A DNA stretch of 64,000 bases from assembly GCA_963765375.1 (NCBI GenBank), contig CAVXVZ010000007.1, forward strand, positions 124,001 to 188,000. Direction: 5' to 3'. This DNA comes from Roseiarcus sp963765375 (GTDB lineage: Bacteria; Pseudomonadota; Alphaproteobacteria; Rhizobiales; Beijerinckiaceae). Every line of letters begins with the position of its first letter. The first letter of the stretch is position 1. This document shows positions 1 to 8,705 of this stretch, in pieces. A program made the translations under genes and the position numbers. The notes beneath the pieces were generated by a model, which had not been told where the DNA came from, did no database searches, and saw only the letters and a program-made list of their open reading frames with translations.

Positions 1-1011
1 CTCTCGGCCGATCCGCGGCTCTACGCCTGGACCTGGGGCTTCCTCAAGGAATGCACAGCCGCCAAGGCGCGCCGCAACACCCTGCTCAAGCACCGGCTCG
101 CCGCCTATTCGCAAACCGTGCTCGATGAGGTCGTCGCCGACGAGGCGATCGACTACGACCGCAACACCCGCGGCATTCTTTACATGCATCGCAGCCAGAA
201 GGCGCTGGACGCCGGCGTAGAGCACATGAAGCTCCTCGAGTCGGATGGCCAGGCGATCAAGCTGCTCACCCGCGACCAGGTCATCGCGCTCGAGCCCGCC
301 CTTGGTCACGCGAGGGACAGCATCGCCGGGGCAATCCTTTGCCCGACCGACGAGACCGGCGACTGCGCCAAATTCACCCGCGCGCTCGCCGCGAAGATCA
401 CGGCGCGCGGCGGCGCGATCATGACCGGCGCGACGGTCCTCCGGCTCGCGACTGACGGCGACAGGGTGACGCAGGCCTTGACCGATCGCGGGCCGTCCGC
501 GGGCGACGCCTATGTGCTGGCGCTCGGCGCCGAGAGCCCCATCCTGGCCCGCAAGCTCGGCCTCCGCCTGCCCATCTATCCGATCAAGGGCTATTCGCTG
601 ACCATTCCCATTGGCGGGGCGAAGTCGCCGCCGACGATCGCCTGTCTCGACGAGCATAACCTCGTCGCCATTTCTCGGTTCGGCGACCGCCTGCGCATCA
701 CCGCGACTGCCGAATTCGCCGGCTACGACGCGAGCCATGAACCCTCCGACTTCGCCTTCATGAAGCGGGTGACGCAGGAGCTCTTTCCCGACGGCGCCGA
801 GTACGATCGGGCGCAAATGTGGGCGGGCCTCAGGCCGATGACGCCGACCAATCTGCCGCTCATCGGCCGGCGGCGATTCAACAACCTCATCCTCAATTGC
901 GGCCACGGCCATATCGGCTGGACCATGTCGCATGGGTCGGCGCGCATTGCGGCCGACCTCATCGCCGGCCGCGCGCCGGCCATCCCCATGGACGGCCTGA
1001 TGGCCGCCTGA
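1..1011 (+). CDS. D-amino-acid dehydrogenase (DadA-like FAD oxidoreductase), 5' end outside window
   Basis: The reading frame is open from base 1, so the N-terminus with the FAD-binding GxGxxG lies upstream of the window; the 336 visible codons are the rest of the protein. The C-terminal block reads GHGHIGWTMSHGSARIAADL, the typical end of DadA-type DAO-fold enzymes that oxidise D-amino acids to keto acids and pass electrons to the membrane quinone pool. An upstream block WAGLRPMTPTNLPLIGRR is also family-typical. The next gene starts 17 bases after the stop on the same strand and is an Asp/Glu-racemase-like protein, so the pair may form an amino-acid or ectoine-type catabolic unit (inference). 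The family is clear; the substrate is not. Confidence 0.85.
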   Translation, partial: LSADPRLYAWTWGFLKECTAAKARRNTLLKHRLAAYSQTVLDEVVADEAIDYDRNTRGILYMHRSQKALDAGVEHMKLLESDGQAIKLLTRDQVIALEPALGHARDSIAGAILCPTDETGDCAKFTRALAAKITARGGAIMTGATVLRLATDGDRVTQALTDRGPSAGDAYVLALGAESPILARKLGLRLPIYPIKGYSLTIPIGGAKSPPTIACLDEHNLVAISRFGDRLRITATAEFAGYDASHEPSDFAFMKRVTQELFPDGAEYDRAQMWAGLRPMTPTNLPLIGRRRFNNLILNCGHGHIGWTMSHGSARIAADLIAGRAPAIPMDGLMAA

Positions 1012-1028
1012 AAGAAGCGAGGCTCGCC

Positions 1029-1824
1029 ATGTCTCTCGACCTTGCCCCTCCGGCCCCAACAACCGTTGATCTCGGCGTTCTTCCGTCCGATCTCGACGGC
1101 GGTCTCGGTTGGCGCGCGGCGATCGGCCTCGTCGTCCTGGCGACCGACCAGACGATGGAGCACGAGTTTCGCGCCCTCATCAGTCTGCCTGGCGTCGCGT
1201 TCTACGAGTTCGCGGGTCTTCAACGACGCCGAGATCCGGCCCGATACGTTGCGCGCGATCGGGCCGAGAATCGCGCCAAGCGTCGCGCTCATCCTGCCGG
1301 GCCTCAAGCTTGACGTGGTCGCATTCGGCTGCACGTCAGCGACGATGACGCTCGGCGAACAGGCGGTGTTCGCCGAAATCCATAAAAGCCGCCCGGGCGT
1401 CGCCTGCACGACCCCGGTCACTGCCGCGCTCGCCGCCTTCCGCGCGCTCGGCGCCAAATCAATCGGACTCCTGACCCCTTACGCGCCCGCGATCAACGCG
1501 TCGCTTGTCGAAAGTTTCCGCGCCCGCGGAATCGACGTCGCCGCCGCCGCCACCTTCGACCGCCGCGACGACCGCGACGCCGCGCGCATTTCCGTCGCCT
1601 CGATCGAAGCGGGAATCGTCCGCCTGGCCCAAGCTCCCGGCGTCGAGACGATCTTCGTCTCCTGCACCAGCCTGCGCGTCGCCGAGGCGGCGGCGAAGCT
1701 CGAGCGCCTCGCCGGCGTTCCCGTCACCTCGAGCAACCACGCAATGGCCTGGCATTGCCTGCGTCTTGCGGGCGTCAGCGAACCGCTGCCCGCCGCCGGC
1801 AGGCTGTTCGAACTGCCGGCGTGA
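1029..1824 (+). pseudogene. EutA / maleate isomerase family protein (Asp/Glu racemase superfamily), frameshifted
   Basis: The ATG at 1029 opens MSLDLAPPAPTTVDLGVLP and runs in frame to GVAFYE; the homologous continuation SRVFNDAEIRPDTLRAIGP lies in the +1 frame. The sequence gagttcgcgg at 1206-1215 carries one extra t at 1209/1210; removing it restores one 264-residue protein. Both family cysteines are then present, FGCTSATM near residue 101 and VSCTSLR near 212, the pair used by maleate isomerase, arylmalonate decarboxylase and EutA of ectoine degradation. It follows the DadA-like gene by 17 bases. The break is either a sequencing error or recent decay, since the rest is well conserved. I cannot separate EutA from maleate isomerase function by eye. 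Confidence 0.75.
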
Positions 1825-1875
1825 AGGCTTGCGGGACGCGCATGACCTCGCCGGGCCGGCGAAAGGAGGGCGCGC

Positions 1876-2272
1876 CTACTGCGGAACCGGAAGGGCGATG
1901 TTCGACACCACCAGCCACGCGCCGCCGCGCTTCTCGAAAATTTGGGTGTCGAACACGTTGAGAAGTCATCGCCTCGCCCGCCTTCGTTTTCGCAACGGCG
2001 TGCGTCCGTCCCGTGGCCCAGGCGGCATCGCCCTTGACGCGGACGTGCGGTCCATCCGCCTGCGAGATCTTAACCTCCGAAAATCCGCCGAAAAAGTCTT
2101 CGAGACCCTTCTTGACCGCTTTCCATCCGTGGATGATCGCCTTCGACGCCGGTTCGAGTTGCGTGACGTTGTCGTCGTGGGCCCACAGCGTTTCGATCTT
2201 GGCAATGTTGAGCGAGCTCAGGGCCGCATGATAGGCCGCAACGGCGGCCTTTACGTCATCGACGTCCGACAT
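1876..2272 (-). pseudogene. SnoaL-like / NTF2-fold small protein, frameshifted
   Basis: The start MSDVDDVKAAVAAYHAALSS and the block WAHDDNVTQLEPASKA are typical of NTF2-fold (SnoaL/DUF4440-like) proteins of about 130 residues. The frame is lost after GEAMTS: the expected tail NVFDTQIFEKRGGAWLVVSN, followed by IALPVPQ and a stop at 1876, is in a different frame. One extra base at about 1960 explains it. Without the fix, translation runs on into unrelated sequence to 1775. Function of such orphan NTF2-fold proteins is generally unknown; it stands alone on the minus strand, convergent with the EutA-like gene. The break may be a base-calling error. Confidence 0.65.
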
Positions 2273-2376
2273 GATCCCCAGCCTCCCTTGAACGCCGCTC
2301 TTTCAAGGCGGCGCAAATATCCTATCCTGCACCGGTAAATCGCACAAGCGGAAACTCTCGCGCGTCCCGGCGCAAA

Positions 2377-2879
2377 TCACTTGCCCGAAAACGACTCGTC
2401 GCTGAACGGCGAGGTCTCGATCGGCGACAGTCGCGGATCTCGAATCTTGATGAAGCCGAAGCCGGCGGCCTCATGACAGGAATTGCACGCCGCGGTCAGC
2501 TTTGAAAAGGCCTTGACGAATTTGGCGCTGTCCTTCGCCTTGATCGCGTCGTCAAGGTCGTCGGCCGGCGTCGTCATTATCGACATGTTTGATTTGGAAT
2601 TGTTTGGATAAGAATTTTCGCATCAGTCATATTGGCCCGGATTTGCCCCAATTCGTAGTTGGCCAGCGCCCAGTTTTGCACTGCGCCCGCGTACCATAAC
2701 TTGAAATGCCCGAGTTGTGAGACCATCATCAAGGTGTTCAACCGCGGCACATAGCGGTCTTGCTGCCGTTCTTGCGAATTTTCTGGCTTTTGTTCGGGCT
2801 TTTGTTCTTGGGCCGACGCCGGCGCACACGAGCTTATGAACAGGATGGCCAGCGCCGCAAAATGCTTCATCGCCGACAT
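2377..2879 (-). pseudogene. exported cytochrome-like protein with CxxCH motif, frameshifted
   Basis: The N-terminal part starts MSAMKHFAALAILFISSCAP, a Sec signal peptide ending at ASAQ, then a Gln/Glu/Lys-rich linker and the block YVPRLNTLMMVSQLGHFKLW. Its frame ends at 2577. The C-terminal part, DDLDDAIKAKDSAKFVKAFS followed by CNSCHEAAGFGFIKIR, is in another frame and ends PFSDESFSGK. The two halves together match the layout of a short periplasmic cytochrome-like family with a single haem-attachment CxxCH. A one-base loss in the A-rich stretch near 2590-2600 would join them. Homologues in this family are co-located with redox genes, but nothing adjacent here suggests a partner. Confidence 0.65.
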
Positions 2880-3042
2880 CCCGCATTCTCCGGATTGGCG
2901 CCAAATCGAAGCCCCGGCTTGACCTCTCGACCGACATTCGGCGACGACGCGGAGCCAGCAGAAACCGTGCCCCAAGTTCAGCTCCCTGACAAGCCCGAGG
3001 CTCCGCGGCGTTTTTGCCGGCCTTGCGCCAAAAGGCGCGCGC

Positions 3043-3918
3043 TCAAAGACCCGCGTTTCTGGCGCTGAGCCGGGCCAGGCCCGCCCAGTCCGAATCGCCG
3101 TCCCCTTGCGCGACCCCGGCCAGGAAATGATCGTGAATGAGGCTCGCGGCCGGCATCGGCGCGGCCAGCGCGTCGGCCGCCGCAAGCGCGAGTCGGATAT
3201 CCTTCAGTCCCAGCGACATTTTGAATCCCGCCGGCTGGTATTGCTCATTGGCGATGAGGGCGCCGTAGGTCTTGTAGGCCGGCGCCGAGAATAGCGTTCC
3301 GGTCACGATCTCGAGATAAGCGTGCGGATCGACGCCGCCCTTGCGGATGAGCGCAAACGCCTCGCCCAGGCTTTCGATCATCGACGCGATGAGGAAATTG
3401 CCGCTGAGCTTGACGAGATTGGCGGCGGACGGCTTGTCGCCGATGACGAACGTCCGCCGGCCGATCGCGTCGAACATTGGCTGGCAGCGGGCGACCGCCG
3501 GCTCAGCGCCCGCAGCGACGATGAAGAGCTTGGCTGCCGCCGCGGCGTCCGGCCGACCGAACACCGGCGCGGCCACATAGGCCTGACCGGCGTGGCGATG
3601 CGCCTCGGCCAGGCGATCGGAGAGCGCGACGCTGATCGTGCTCATCGAGACGTGAACGGCGTCTTGGGCAAGCGTCGACAGGCCGGCCCCGTCTCCGAAG
3701 ACGAGAGCTTCGACCGCCGCGTCCTCGGCGAGCATGGTGATGACGACCGGGTTGCGCCAGGCGTCGACCGGGCTGTCCGCGACCTTCGCGCCTTCGGAAG
3801 CCAGCGCCTGGGCTTTCTCGCGCGTGCGGTTGTAGACGGTCAGTCGATGGCCGGCCTTGAGAAGGTTGCGCGCGATCGCCTGACCCATGTTGCCAAGACC
3901 AATGAAACCGACATCCAT
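3043..3918 (-). CDS. NAD(P)-dependent beta-hydroxyacid dehydrogenase (3-hydroxyisobutyrate dehydrogenase / GLYR family)
   Basis: The protein of 291 residues starts MDVGFIGLGNMGQAIARNLL, the Rossmann GxGxxG at the extreme N-terminus; a longer frame to 3948 adds ten residues without conservation, so 3918 is chosen. The catalytic helix K170LSGN is present, and the substrate loop carries VHVSMSTIS, as in 6-phosphogluconate-dehydrogenase-like reductases. These enzymes oxidise or reduce beta-hydroxyacids such as 3-hydroxyisobutyrate, glyoxylate/succinic semialdehyde or tartronate semialdehyde. No pathway neighbours indicate which. It is a stand-alone minus-strand gene, 96 bases after the next upstream gene. 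Confidence 0.85.
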   Translation of the reverse strand: MDVGFIGLGNMGQAIARNLLKAGHRLTVYNRTREKAQALASEGAKVADSPVDAWRNPVVITMLAEDAAVEALVFGDGAGLSTLAQDAVHVSMSTISVALSDRLAEAHRHAGQAYVAAPVFGRPDAAAAAKLFIVAAGAEPAVARCQPMFDAIGRRTFVIGDKPSAANLVKLSGNFLIASMIESLGEAFALIRKGGVDPHAYLEIVTGTLFSAPAYKTYGALIANEQYQPAGFKMSLGLKDIRLALAAADALAAPMPAASLIHDHFLAGVAQGDGDSDWAGLARLSARNAGL

Positions 3919-4014
3919 GCTTGTCTCCCTGGCCGGCGCGCACAACACGCGCCTCCTGTCCGGGCGCGCACGGGTCTATCAAGCCGCCGATGCTGGCGCC
4001 GAGGCTCGGACCCG

Positions 4015-5334
4015 TCAATACGACGCCGCGTAGAGGTCCATCGGCTCTTTGAGGCCCCTGAGCAGGCGCCTGCCGCGCTCGTCAAAGCGGAGACCCGACC
4101 CGGCGACCAGATCCCTGACGGTTCGCGACACCAGCACCTCGCCGGGCTCAGCGAGCGCCGCGACGCGCGACGCGATATTGACCGCGATTCCCTGCACTTC
4201 GTTTTCGCTGATCTCGATCTCGCCGGTGTGCAGGCCGCTGCGGACCTGGATGCCGAGCGGGCGAACCGCCGCGGTAATGGCCTGCGCGCAACGCACGGCG
4301 CGCGCCGGGCCATCGAAGGTGGCGAGAAGCCCGTCGCCGAGCCACTTCACCTCGTTTCCCCGGGCGCGCGCGAGTTCGCGCCGGACGGTCGTATGATGCG
4401 CGTCGAGAAGATTGTGCCAGCGCTGGTCGCCCAATTGCTCGGCTCGGGCAGTCGAGCCGACAATGTCGGTAAAGAGCACCGTCGCGAGGACACGATCGCT
4501 GCCCGCAGCGGCGACGGATCCGGTCAAGAATTCCTCGATCGCGTCAGCCATCCTGGTGGCCGTGTGCTCATGGATGAAGAAGAGATGATCGTCTCCGGGC
4601 AACTCAAGCAGTCGCGCTCTGGGTATGTGCTCGGCGAGAAATCTTCCGCCTTCCACATTGACGGTCCTGTCCCCGGTGATGTGGATGACGAGCGTCGGCA
4701 CGTGAACTGAGGTCAGTATGTCGCCGATGTCGATTTGGCTGTTCATTCGCATGAGCGCGATGGCGGCCGCCGGGCTCGCGCCGAGCCGCTCGTCTCGGCC
4801 CCACCATTGCCTGAGGGCGGCGTCGTTCTCGTGCGAGGGCGCGAAGGTCGCCAGACTGCGGCCGGTGCCCCAGCCTCGATCGATATAGTCGAGCAAGGCG
4901 TCCAGTCCCTCGACGGTCGGGATCCAGGAGGAGAAGCGCGCAAAGGCGCCGTAGAGCACCAGCGCCCAGCAGCGCTTGGGATAGGTTGCGGCGAACAGCA
5001 CCGCCAGCGGTCCGCCTTCGGACAATCCCAGCAGCGCTGCGCGCTCGATGCCCACCGCGTCCATGACCGCGCGAGCATCGTCCATCCGCTGGTCCAACCC
5101 CGGAAGCTCGCCGACCCGGTCGGAAAGGCCCGTTCCGCGCTTGTCGAACATCACCACCCGGGCAAAGTTGGCCAGACGAAGGAACCAGCGGGCGAAATCG
5201 GGCTGTTCCCAGTAATTCTCGATGTGAGAGACAAAGCCCGGGATCAGGACCAGATCGATCGGCCCGCTGCCGAAGACCTGATAGGCGATATGAACGTCGC
5301 CGCTCTTGGCGTAATGCGTCACTGGCGTCGCCAT
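4015..5334 (-). CDS. alpha/beta-hydrolase fused to class III adenylate/guanylate cyclase domain
   Basis: From MATPVTHYAKSG the first about 270 residues are an alpha/beta-hydrolase: oxyanion region IPGFVSHIENYWE, nucleophile S105 in GLSEGGPL, and H250 in GDDHLFF. Residues about 281-439 are a class III nucleotide cyclase catalytic domain starting RVLATVLFTDIVGSTARAEQ, with the metal-binding Asp in FTDIVGS and a second Asp-containing block WLGDGLLATFDGP. This fused architecture is widespread in Actinobacteria and Rhizobiales. A predicted role is cAMP production controlled by, or coupled to, a small ligand or ester bound in the hydrolase domain (inference). The start at 5334 is preferred over 5421 because the extra 29 residues lack similarity to the fold. 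Confidence 0.85.
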   Translation of the reverse strand: MATPVTHYAKSGDVHIAYQVFGSGPIDLVLIPGFVSHIENYWEQPDFARWFLRLANFARVVMFDKRGTGLSDRVGELPGLDQRMDDARAVMDAVGIERAALLGLSEGGPLAVLFAATYPKRCWALVLYGAFARFSSWIPTVEGLDALLDYIDRGWGTGRSLATFAPSHENDAALRQWWGRDERLGASPAAAIALMRMNSQIDIGDILTSVHVPTLVIHITGDRTVNVEGGRFLAEHIPRARLLELPGDDHLFFIHEHTATRMADAIEEFLTGSVAAAGSDRVLATVLFTDIVGSTARAEQLGDQRWHNLLDAHHTTVRRELARARGNEVKWLGDGLLATFDGPARAVRCAQAITAAVRPLGIQVRSGLHTGEIEISENEVQGIAVNIASRVAALAEPGEVLVSRTVRDLVAGSGLRFDERGRRLLRGLKEPMDLYAASY

Positions 5335-5611
5335 CGCACACTCCGAACAATGTTCCGGCCCTCTAAGCATGGCAGCGTGCTTCGGGCGGATATCCCCCTC
5401 GAGCAACCTTGATTCAGGCAACCAGATCGCTGTGAAGGGCCTCGAGCCGCCGAACCTGCGGCTTTCATCCGCGCCGAGGCGCCAGCTGTAGCCAACGACG
5501 CCGGCGACCAGGATCGCCGCGGTTTTCCGGGGCTCGCTTATGGCGGTCCCTGCGTCCCTGCCTACACTAGCACAGGAACCCTGCTCAATGGCAGCGGCGA
5601 CGCCCTTGCGG

Positions 5612-6532
5612 CTAGGCCAAGTCGACCGTCCAGGTCTGCCCGACGAGGTCGTGGCCGAACGAATGGTGCGACGCTTCGCTCACGAGGCGGAACCCCGCAG
5701 CCTCATAGATGCGGCGCGCCGCGACCAATATGTCGTTGGTCCACAGCGTGAGCTGGCGGTAGCCGAGCTCGCGCGCTCGCGCGATGCATATCGCGACCAG
5801 CGCGCGGCCGAGGCCGGCCCCGCGTGCGCTCGGCTCGACATAGAGCAGCCTCAGCTTGGCGACTTCTGGATCGTCGCTCCCCATGAGGAAGATCGAGCCG
5901 ACAATCGCGCCCCGCCGCTCGACGACCCAGCCGTCCTCGCGGGCAGGATCGAATTCGGCGAGGAAGGCGCCGAGGATGCGGCTCACGAGCCCCTCGTAGG
6001 TCCAGTCCCAGCCGTATTCCTGATGATAGAGGACCATCTGGCGATGGATGATCCAGCCGACGTCGCCCGGCTTGAGGCGCCGCAGGCCGAGGTCGACGTG
6101 CTCCGTCTCGCGCCCGTTCAGCGCCGCGCGGATGTCGCGCATGGCCTCGGCCAGCCGCTCCCGCCCGCCCTCGCCGATCGGCATGAGAAGCGCCTCGACC
6201 TGCGCCCGGGCGGCAGCCTCGGCGACGGCGAAGGCGCTCCGCCCCGCTGCGGTCAGCGAGAGCAGCCGAAGCTTGCCGTGTTCGGGGCTGACGCGGCTTT
6301 GCGCGAGGCCTCGCCCGCGAAAGCGCGCGACGATGCGGCTCAAATGCGCCTTGTCCATGCCGAGCGCCCGGCCGATCTCCGCCGCCGTCCGCCCAGCCGG
6401 CGCATGCGCCAGTTCATAGAGAACGCGCGCCTCCGGCAGCGACAGGTCGGTCGCCGGCAGGCGCCGGTTCAAAAGCCCGATTTCGCGGGTGTAGAACCGG
6501 TTGAAGCTGCGCACCTCGTCGGTGAGGGTCAT
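5612..6532 (-). CDS. MarR-type regulator fused to GNAT acetyltransferase
   Basis: Residues 1 to about 140 form a MarR winged helix: LPEARVLYELAHAPAGRTAA, the recognition helix MDKAHLSRIVARF, then the wing. Residues about 150-306 are a GNAT domain, with the acetyl-CoA loop RGAGLGRALV and LYVEPSARGAG before it. The two-domain MarR-GNAT layout is common in Proteobacteria and Actinobacteria; the acetyl acceptor is usually unknown. A perfect 14+1+14 inverted repeat sits 8 bases upstream of the start codon, fitting autorepression. The next gene upstream is the YD-repeat protein on the other strand. Confidence 0.88.
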   Translation of the reverse strand: MTLTDEVRSFNRFYTREIGLLNRRLPATDLSLPEARVLYELAHAPAGRTAAEIGRALGMDKAHLSRIVARFRGRGLAQSRVSPEHGKLRLLSLTAAGRSAFAVAEAAARAQVEALLMPIGEGGRERLAEAMRDIRAALNGRETEHVDLGLRRLKPGDVGWIIHRQMVLYHQEYGWDWTYEGLVSRILGAFLAEFDPAREDGWVVERRGAIVGSIFLMGSDDPEVAKLRLLYVEPSARGAGLGRALVAICIARARELGYRQLTLWTNDILVAARRIYEAAGFRLVSEASHHSFGHDLVGQTWTVDLA

Positions 6533-6539
6533 CGGCGCC

Positions 6540-6568
6540 CGCTAGTGTTGTCTCAGACAACACTAGCG
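6540..6568. promoter_or_regulatory. perfect 29-bp palindrome, probable MarR-family operator
   Basis: Two 14-base arms, cgctagtgttgtct and its exact complement, flank a single central base. The core ttgtct-c-agacaa resembles MarR-family boxes. It ends 8 bases before the MarR-GNAT start codon (6532), a position that would block RNA polymerase. Nothing else in the 170-bp gap to the YD-repeat gene resembles it. Confidence 0.75.
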
Positions 6569-6706
6569 GACCACCGCCGGAACCGCAAGAACTGCGCGCC
6601 TATCTACAGTCACACGGTGCGTCTCAACGACATTTCATTCTTGTCAAAGGCCGGCGCGGGAGGCAGCGTCGGCGCCCGGTGCGGGGCGCTCGCGGCAGAG
6701 GCGCGC

Positions 6707-7984
6707 ATGATTGGTCCTCGTCGCGGCGCAGCCCCGGACATTTGCCTGGGGAGGCGGCCGACGGCTTCTCAAGATTTCTTTAGACTTGGATCTGCCGCGT
6801 CTGTCGCAGCGCTCATGGTTTTCGGCGCAGAAGGAGCGCGGGCGGCCTCGCCGGGCGCTGCTTGTCCGGGGGAAGTCTCGGTCGGTCCGACTGCGGACAT
6901 GATCCCGGCTCCCGCCGGCATGCCGCTCAATTGCACGATCGCGTTTTCCGACGGCACGGTTGATTTCGCCGGCCGGGCCACCGGCTACGCTTACGACGCC
7001 GACGCCGGGACGACGACGATCTACGACCAGCAGGGCGAGCTCGTGGGCGTGACCAATTCGCTCGGCGAGACGACCATTCTCGGGCCCGAGAAAGGGGTGC
7101 TCTCAACCGTCGCCGATCCGCTCGGCCATACCACGACCTTCACTTATAACGCCGCGGGATCGGTGGCTCAGGTCACTTCGCCCCCATCAAGCGAAACGAG
7201 TTACACCTACGATTCGTCGGAACGCGTCATCACCGTGACCGACCCGCTGGGGGTCGTGACGACCAATGCCTATGATTCGCATGGCAGAATGATGAGCTCG
7301 ACGCCCACAGTCGGCAACGCGACGACGAACACCTACGACGCCATGGGCCGCCTCGCCGAGCAGACCGAGGGGTCGGAGACGACAATGTACATGTACGACT
7401 CGAGCGGGCGCCTGATGGAGGTCACTGACAGCCTCGGCGATGAGACGACCTATTTCTACGATTCCACGGGCCGCCTCATCTCGGAGACCGTCACGCCGCC
7501 ACCTCCGGGAACCGGCGTGACCACAACGTACACCTACGATCCGAGCGGAAACGTCATGTCGATCAGCGAAAGCGGCGGACCGACGTCGACCTTCACCTAC
7601 GACGCTCACGATCGCGTCATTCAGATGACGGAAACCGTGGGCGGCGTCACGGACACGACGACCTATACCTACAACGCGGCGGGCGACCTCATCTCGGTGA
7701 CGGATCCCGAGGACGACGTGACGAAATTCACTTACGACGCCTATGGCGACGTGATCTCGATGACCGACCCCAGCGGCGGCGTGACGCAATTCTCCTATTC
7801 CGCAGTGCCCGAGCCCTCGACCTGGGCGGCGATGCTGCTGGGCGCCGCTGGGTTGATTTTCATGGGCCGCCGCAAGATCAAGAGCGGCGCACGCCTTTCC
7901 TTCCTCCAATCGCCGGGGCCGCGATCAGAACGCGGTCGGTGGATCGGCCCCCACGGCCGGACGATAGGCGCCGACGGCGCCTAG
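6707..7984 (+). CDS. secreted YD/RHS-repeat protein with PEP-CTERM anchor
   Basis: The 425-residue protein starts with a Sec-like hydrophobic segment (FRLGSAASVAALMVFGAEGA). From about residue 110 it consists of roughly 21-residue YD repeats, each with a YDxxGR(L/M) core (YDSHGRMM, YDAMGRLA, YDSSGRLM, YDSTGRLI), the fold of RHS and teneurin shells. It ends with a PEP-CTERM signal: VPEPSTWAAMLLGAAGLIFM followed by GRRK, recognised by exosortase/XrtA systems. Known RHS toxins are far longer and carry a toxic C-terminus; this one is short and replaces it with a sorting tail. An unusual 33 residues follow the basic cluster. An in-frame ATG at 6815 is an alternative start. Confidence 0.75.
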   Translation: MIGPRRGAAPDICLGRRPTASQDFFRLGSAASVAALMVFGAEGARAASPGAACPGEVSVGPTADMIPAPAGMPLNCTIAFSDGTVDFAGRATGYAYDADAGTTTIYDQQGELVGVTNSLGETTILGPEKGVLSTVADPLGHTTTFTYNAAGSVAQVTSPPSSETSYTYDSSERVITVTDPLGVVTTNAYDSHGRMMSSTPTVGNATTNTYDAMGRLAEQTEGSETTMYMYDSSGRLMEVTDSLGDETTYFYDSTGRLISETVTPPPPGTGVTTTYTYDPSGNVMSISESGGPTSTFTYDAHDRVIQMTETVGGVTDTTTYTYNAAGDLISVTDPEDDVTKFTYDAYGDVISMTDPSGGVTQFSYSAVPEPSTWAAMLLGAAGLIFMGRRKIKSGARLSFLQSPGPRSERGRWIGPHGRTIGADGA

Positions 7985-8089
7985 ACCGGCCTGGAACGGC
8001 GGCAGATGACGGAAGATCCGGCCGCATTGAAGCGCCCCTTTGCGGCGTGGCGTTCGCGTCTGGCGAGTCAACTCGTAGGAGTTTCGCAC

Positions 8090-8662
8090 ATGATGAAATT
8101 CCGTTCATATGCGCGGATCTTCAGCCTCATGCTGGCGATCTCATTCGCCGCCCGGAGCGAAGCGGGAACCGTCACCCTTTTTCCGCCCGAGGTCGGGGGC
8201 GGATTCGCCGAGGTGACTGCTGGAAAATCGGTCACCTTCGACCTTACGCTCACCAACGGAACGGACGATCCAATCTTCACTCCGGACCCCTCCACAATCG
8301 CCAACGGGATAAACTTTGACGTCGGAAACATGGATTTGGCGGTCACAGGCGACGCGATCGTCAACAACACCTGCAATCTGCCGATGCTCGGCGCAGCGCC
8401 CTGCAGCTTTGGGCTCAAGGTTTCCACTGCCGATTTGAATCCGGGAGTCGGCGGCAATTTCGGAGACTGGTTCGATCGAGTGGGCGTGCTTTACGATGTC
8501 GAGACAGGAGTTCCACCTGAAATGCAGCAGGACCTCATCACCTACACGGTCACCGTGCGCGTTCTCGCTCCTCCCGCCGCGCCGGAACCGACAACGTTCG
8601 TCTTGCTGATCGCCGGGATGGCGGCGCTCTTTTTTGTCAGGGGCAACTTCCGACCGGCCTGA
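8090..8662 (+). CDS. exported PEP-CTERM protein of unknown function
   Basis: The start MMKFRSYARIFSLMLAISFA is preceded by a good ribosome site (taggag, 8 bases upstream), so 8090 is chosen over the earlier 8006. The protein has a signal peptide ending near ARSEAG and a beta-rich body with paired cysteines (NTCNLPMLGAAPCSF). The tail AAPEPTTFVLLIAGMAALFF followed by VRGNFRP is a PEP-CTERM motif, although the terminal basic cluster is weak. It follows the YD-repeat PEP-CTERM gene by about 100 bases, so the two may be co-transcribed. No domain beyond the sorting signal is recognised. Confidence 0.75.
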   Translation: MMKFRSYARIFSLMLAISFAARSEAGTVTLFPPEVGGGFAEVTAGKSVTFDLTLTNGTDDPIFTPDPSTIANGINFDVGNMDLAVTGDAIVNNTCNLPMLGAAPCSFGLKVSTADLNPGVGGNFGDWFDRVGVLYDVETGVPPEMQQDLITYTVTVRVLAPPAAPEPTTFVLLIAGMAALFFVRGNFRPA

Positions 8663-8705
8663 CGAGCGGCCGGCCTGGGGCTGCGCGCCCTCGATACGCG
8701 AGCCG

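Noticed and set aside
3322..4710. 462-residue frame on the plus strand
   Set aside because: Antisense to the dehydrogenase and the hydrolase-cyclase gene.
5540..6706. N-terminal 390 residues of an 814-residue frame ending in the YD-repeat protein
   Set aside because: It is the antisense of the MarR-GNAT gene and crosses its operator; the real start is near 6707.
7187..7909. 240-residue repetitive frame on the minus strand
   Set aside because: Periodicity only mirrors the YD repeats on the plus strand.
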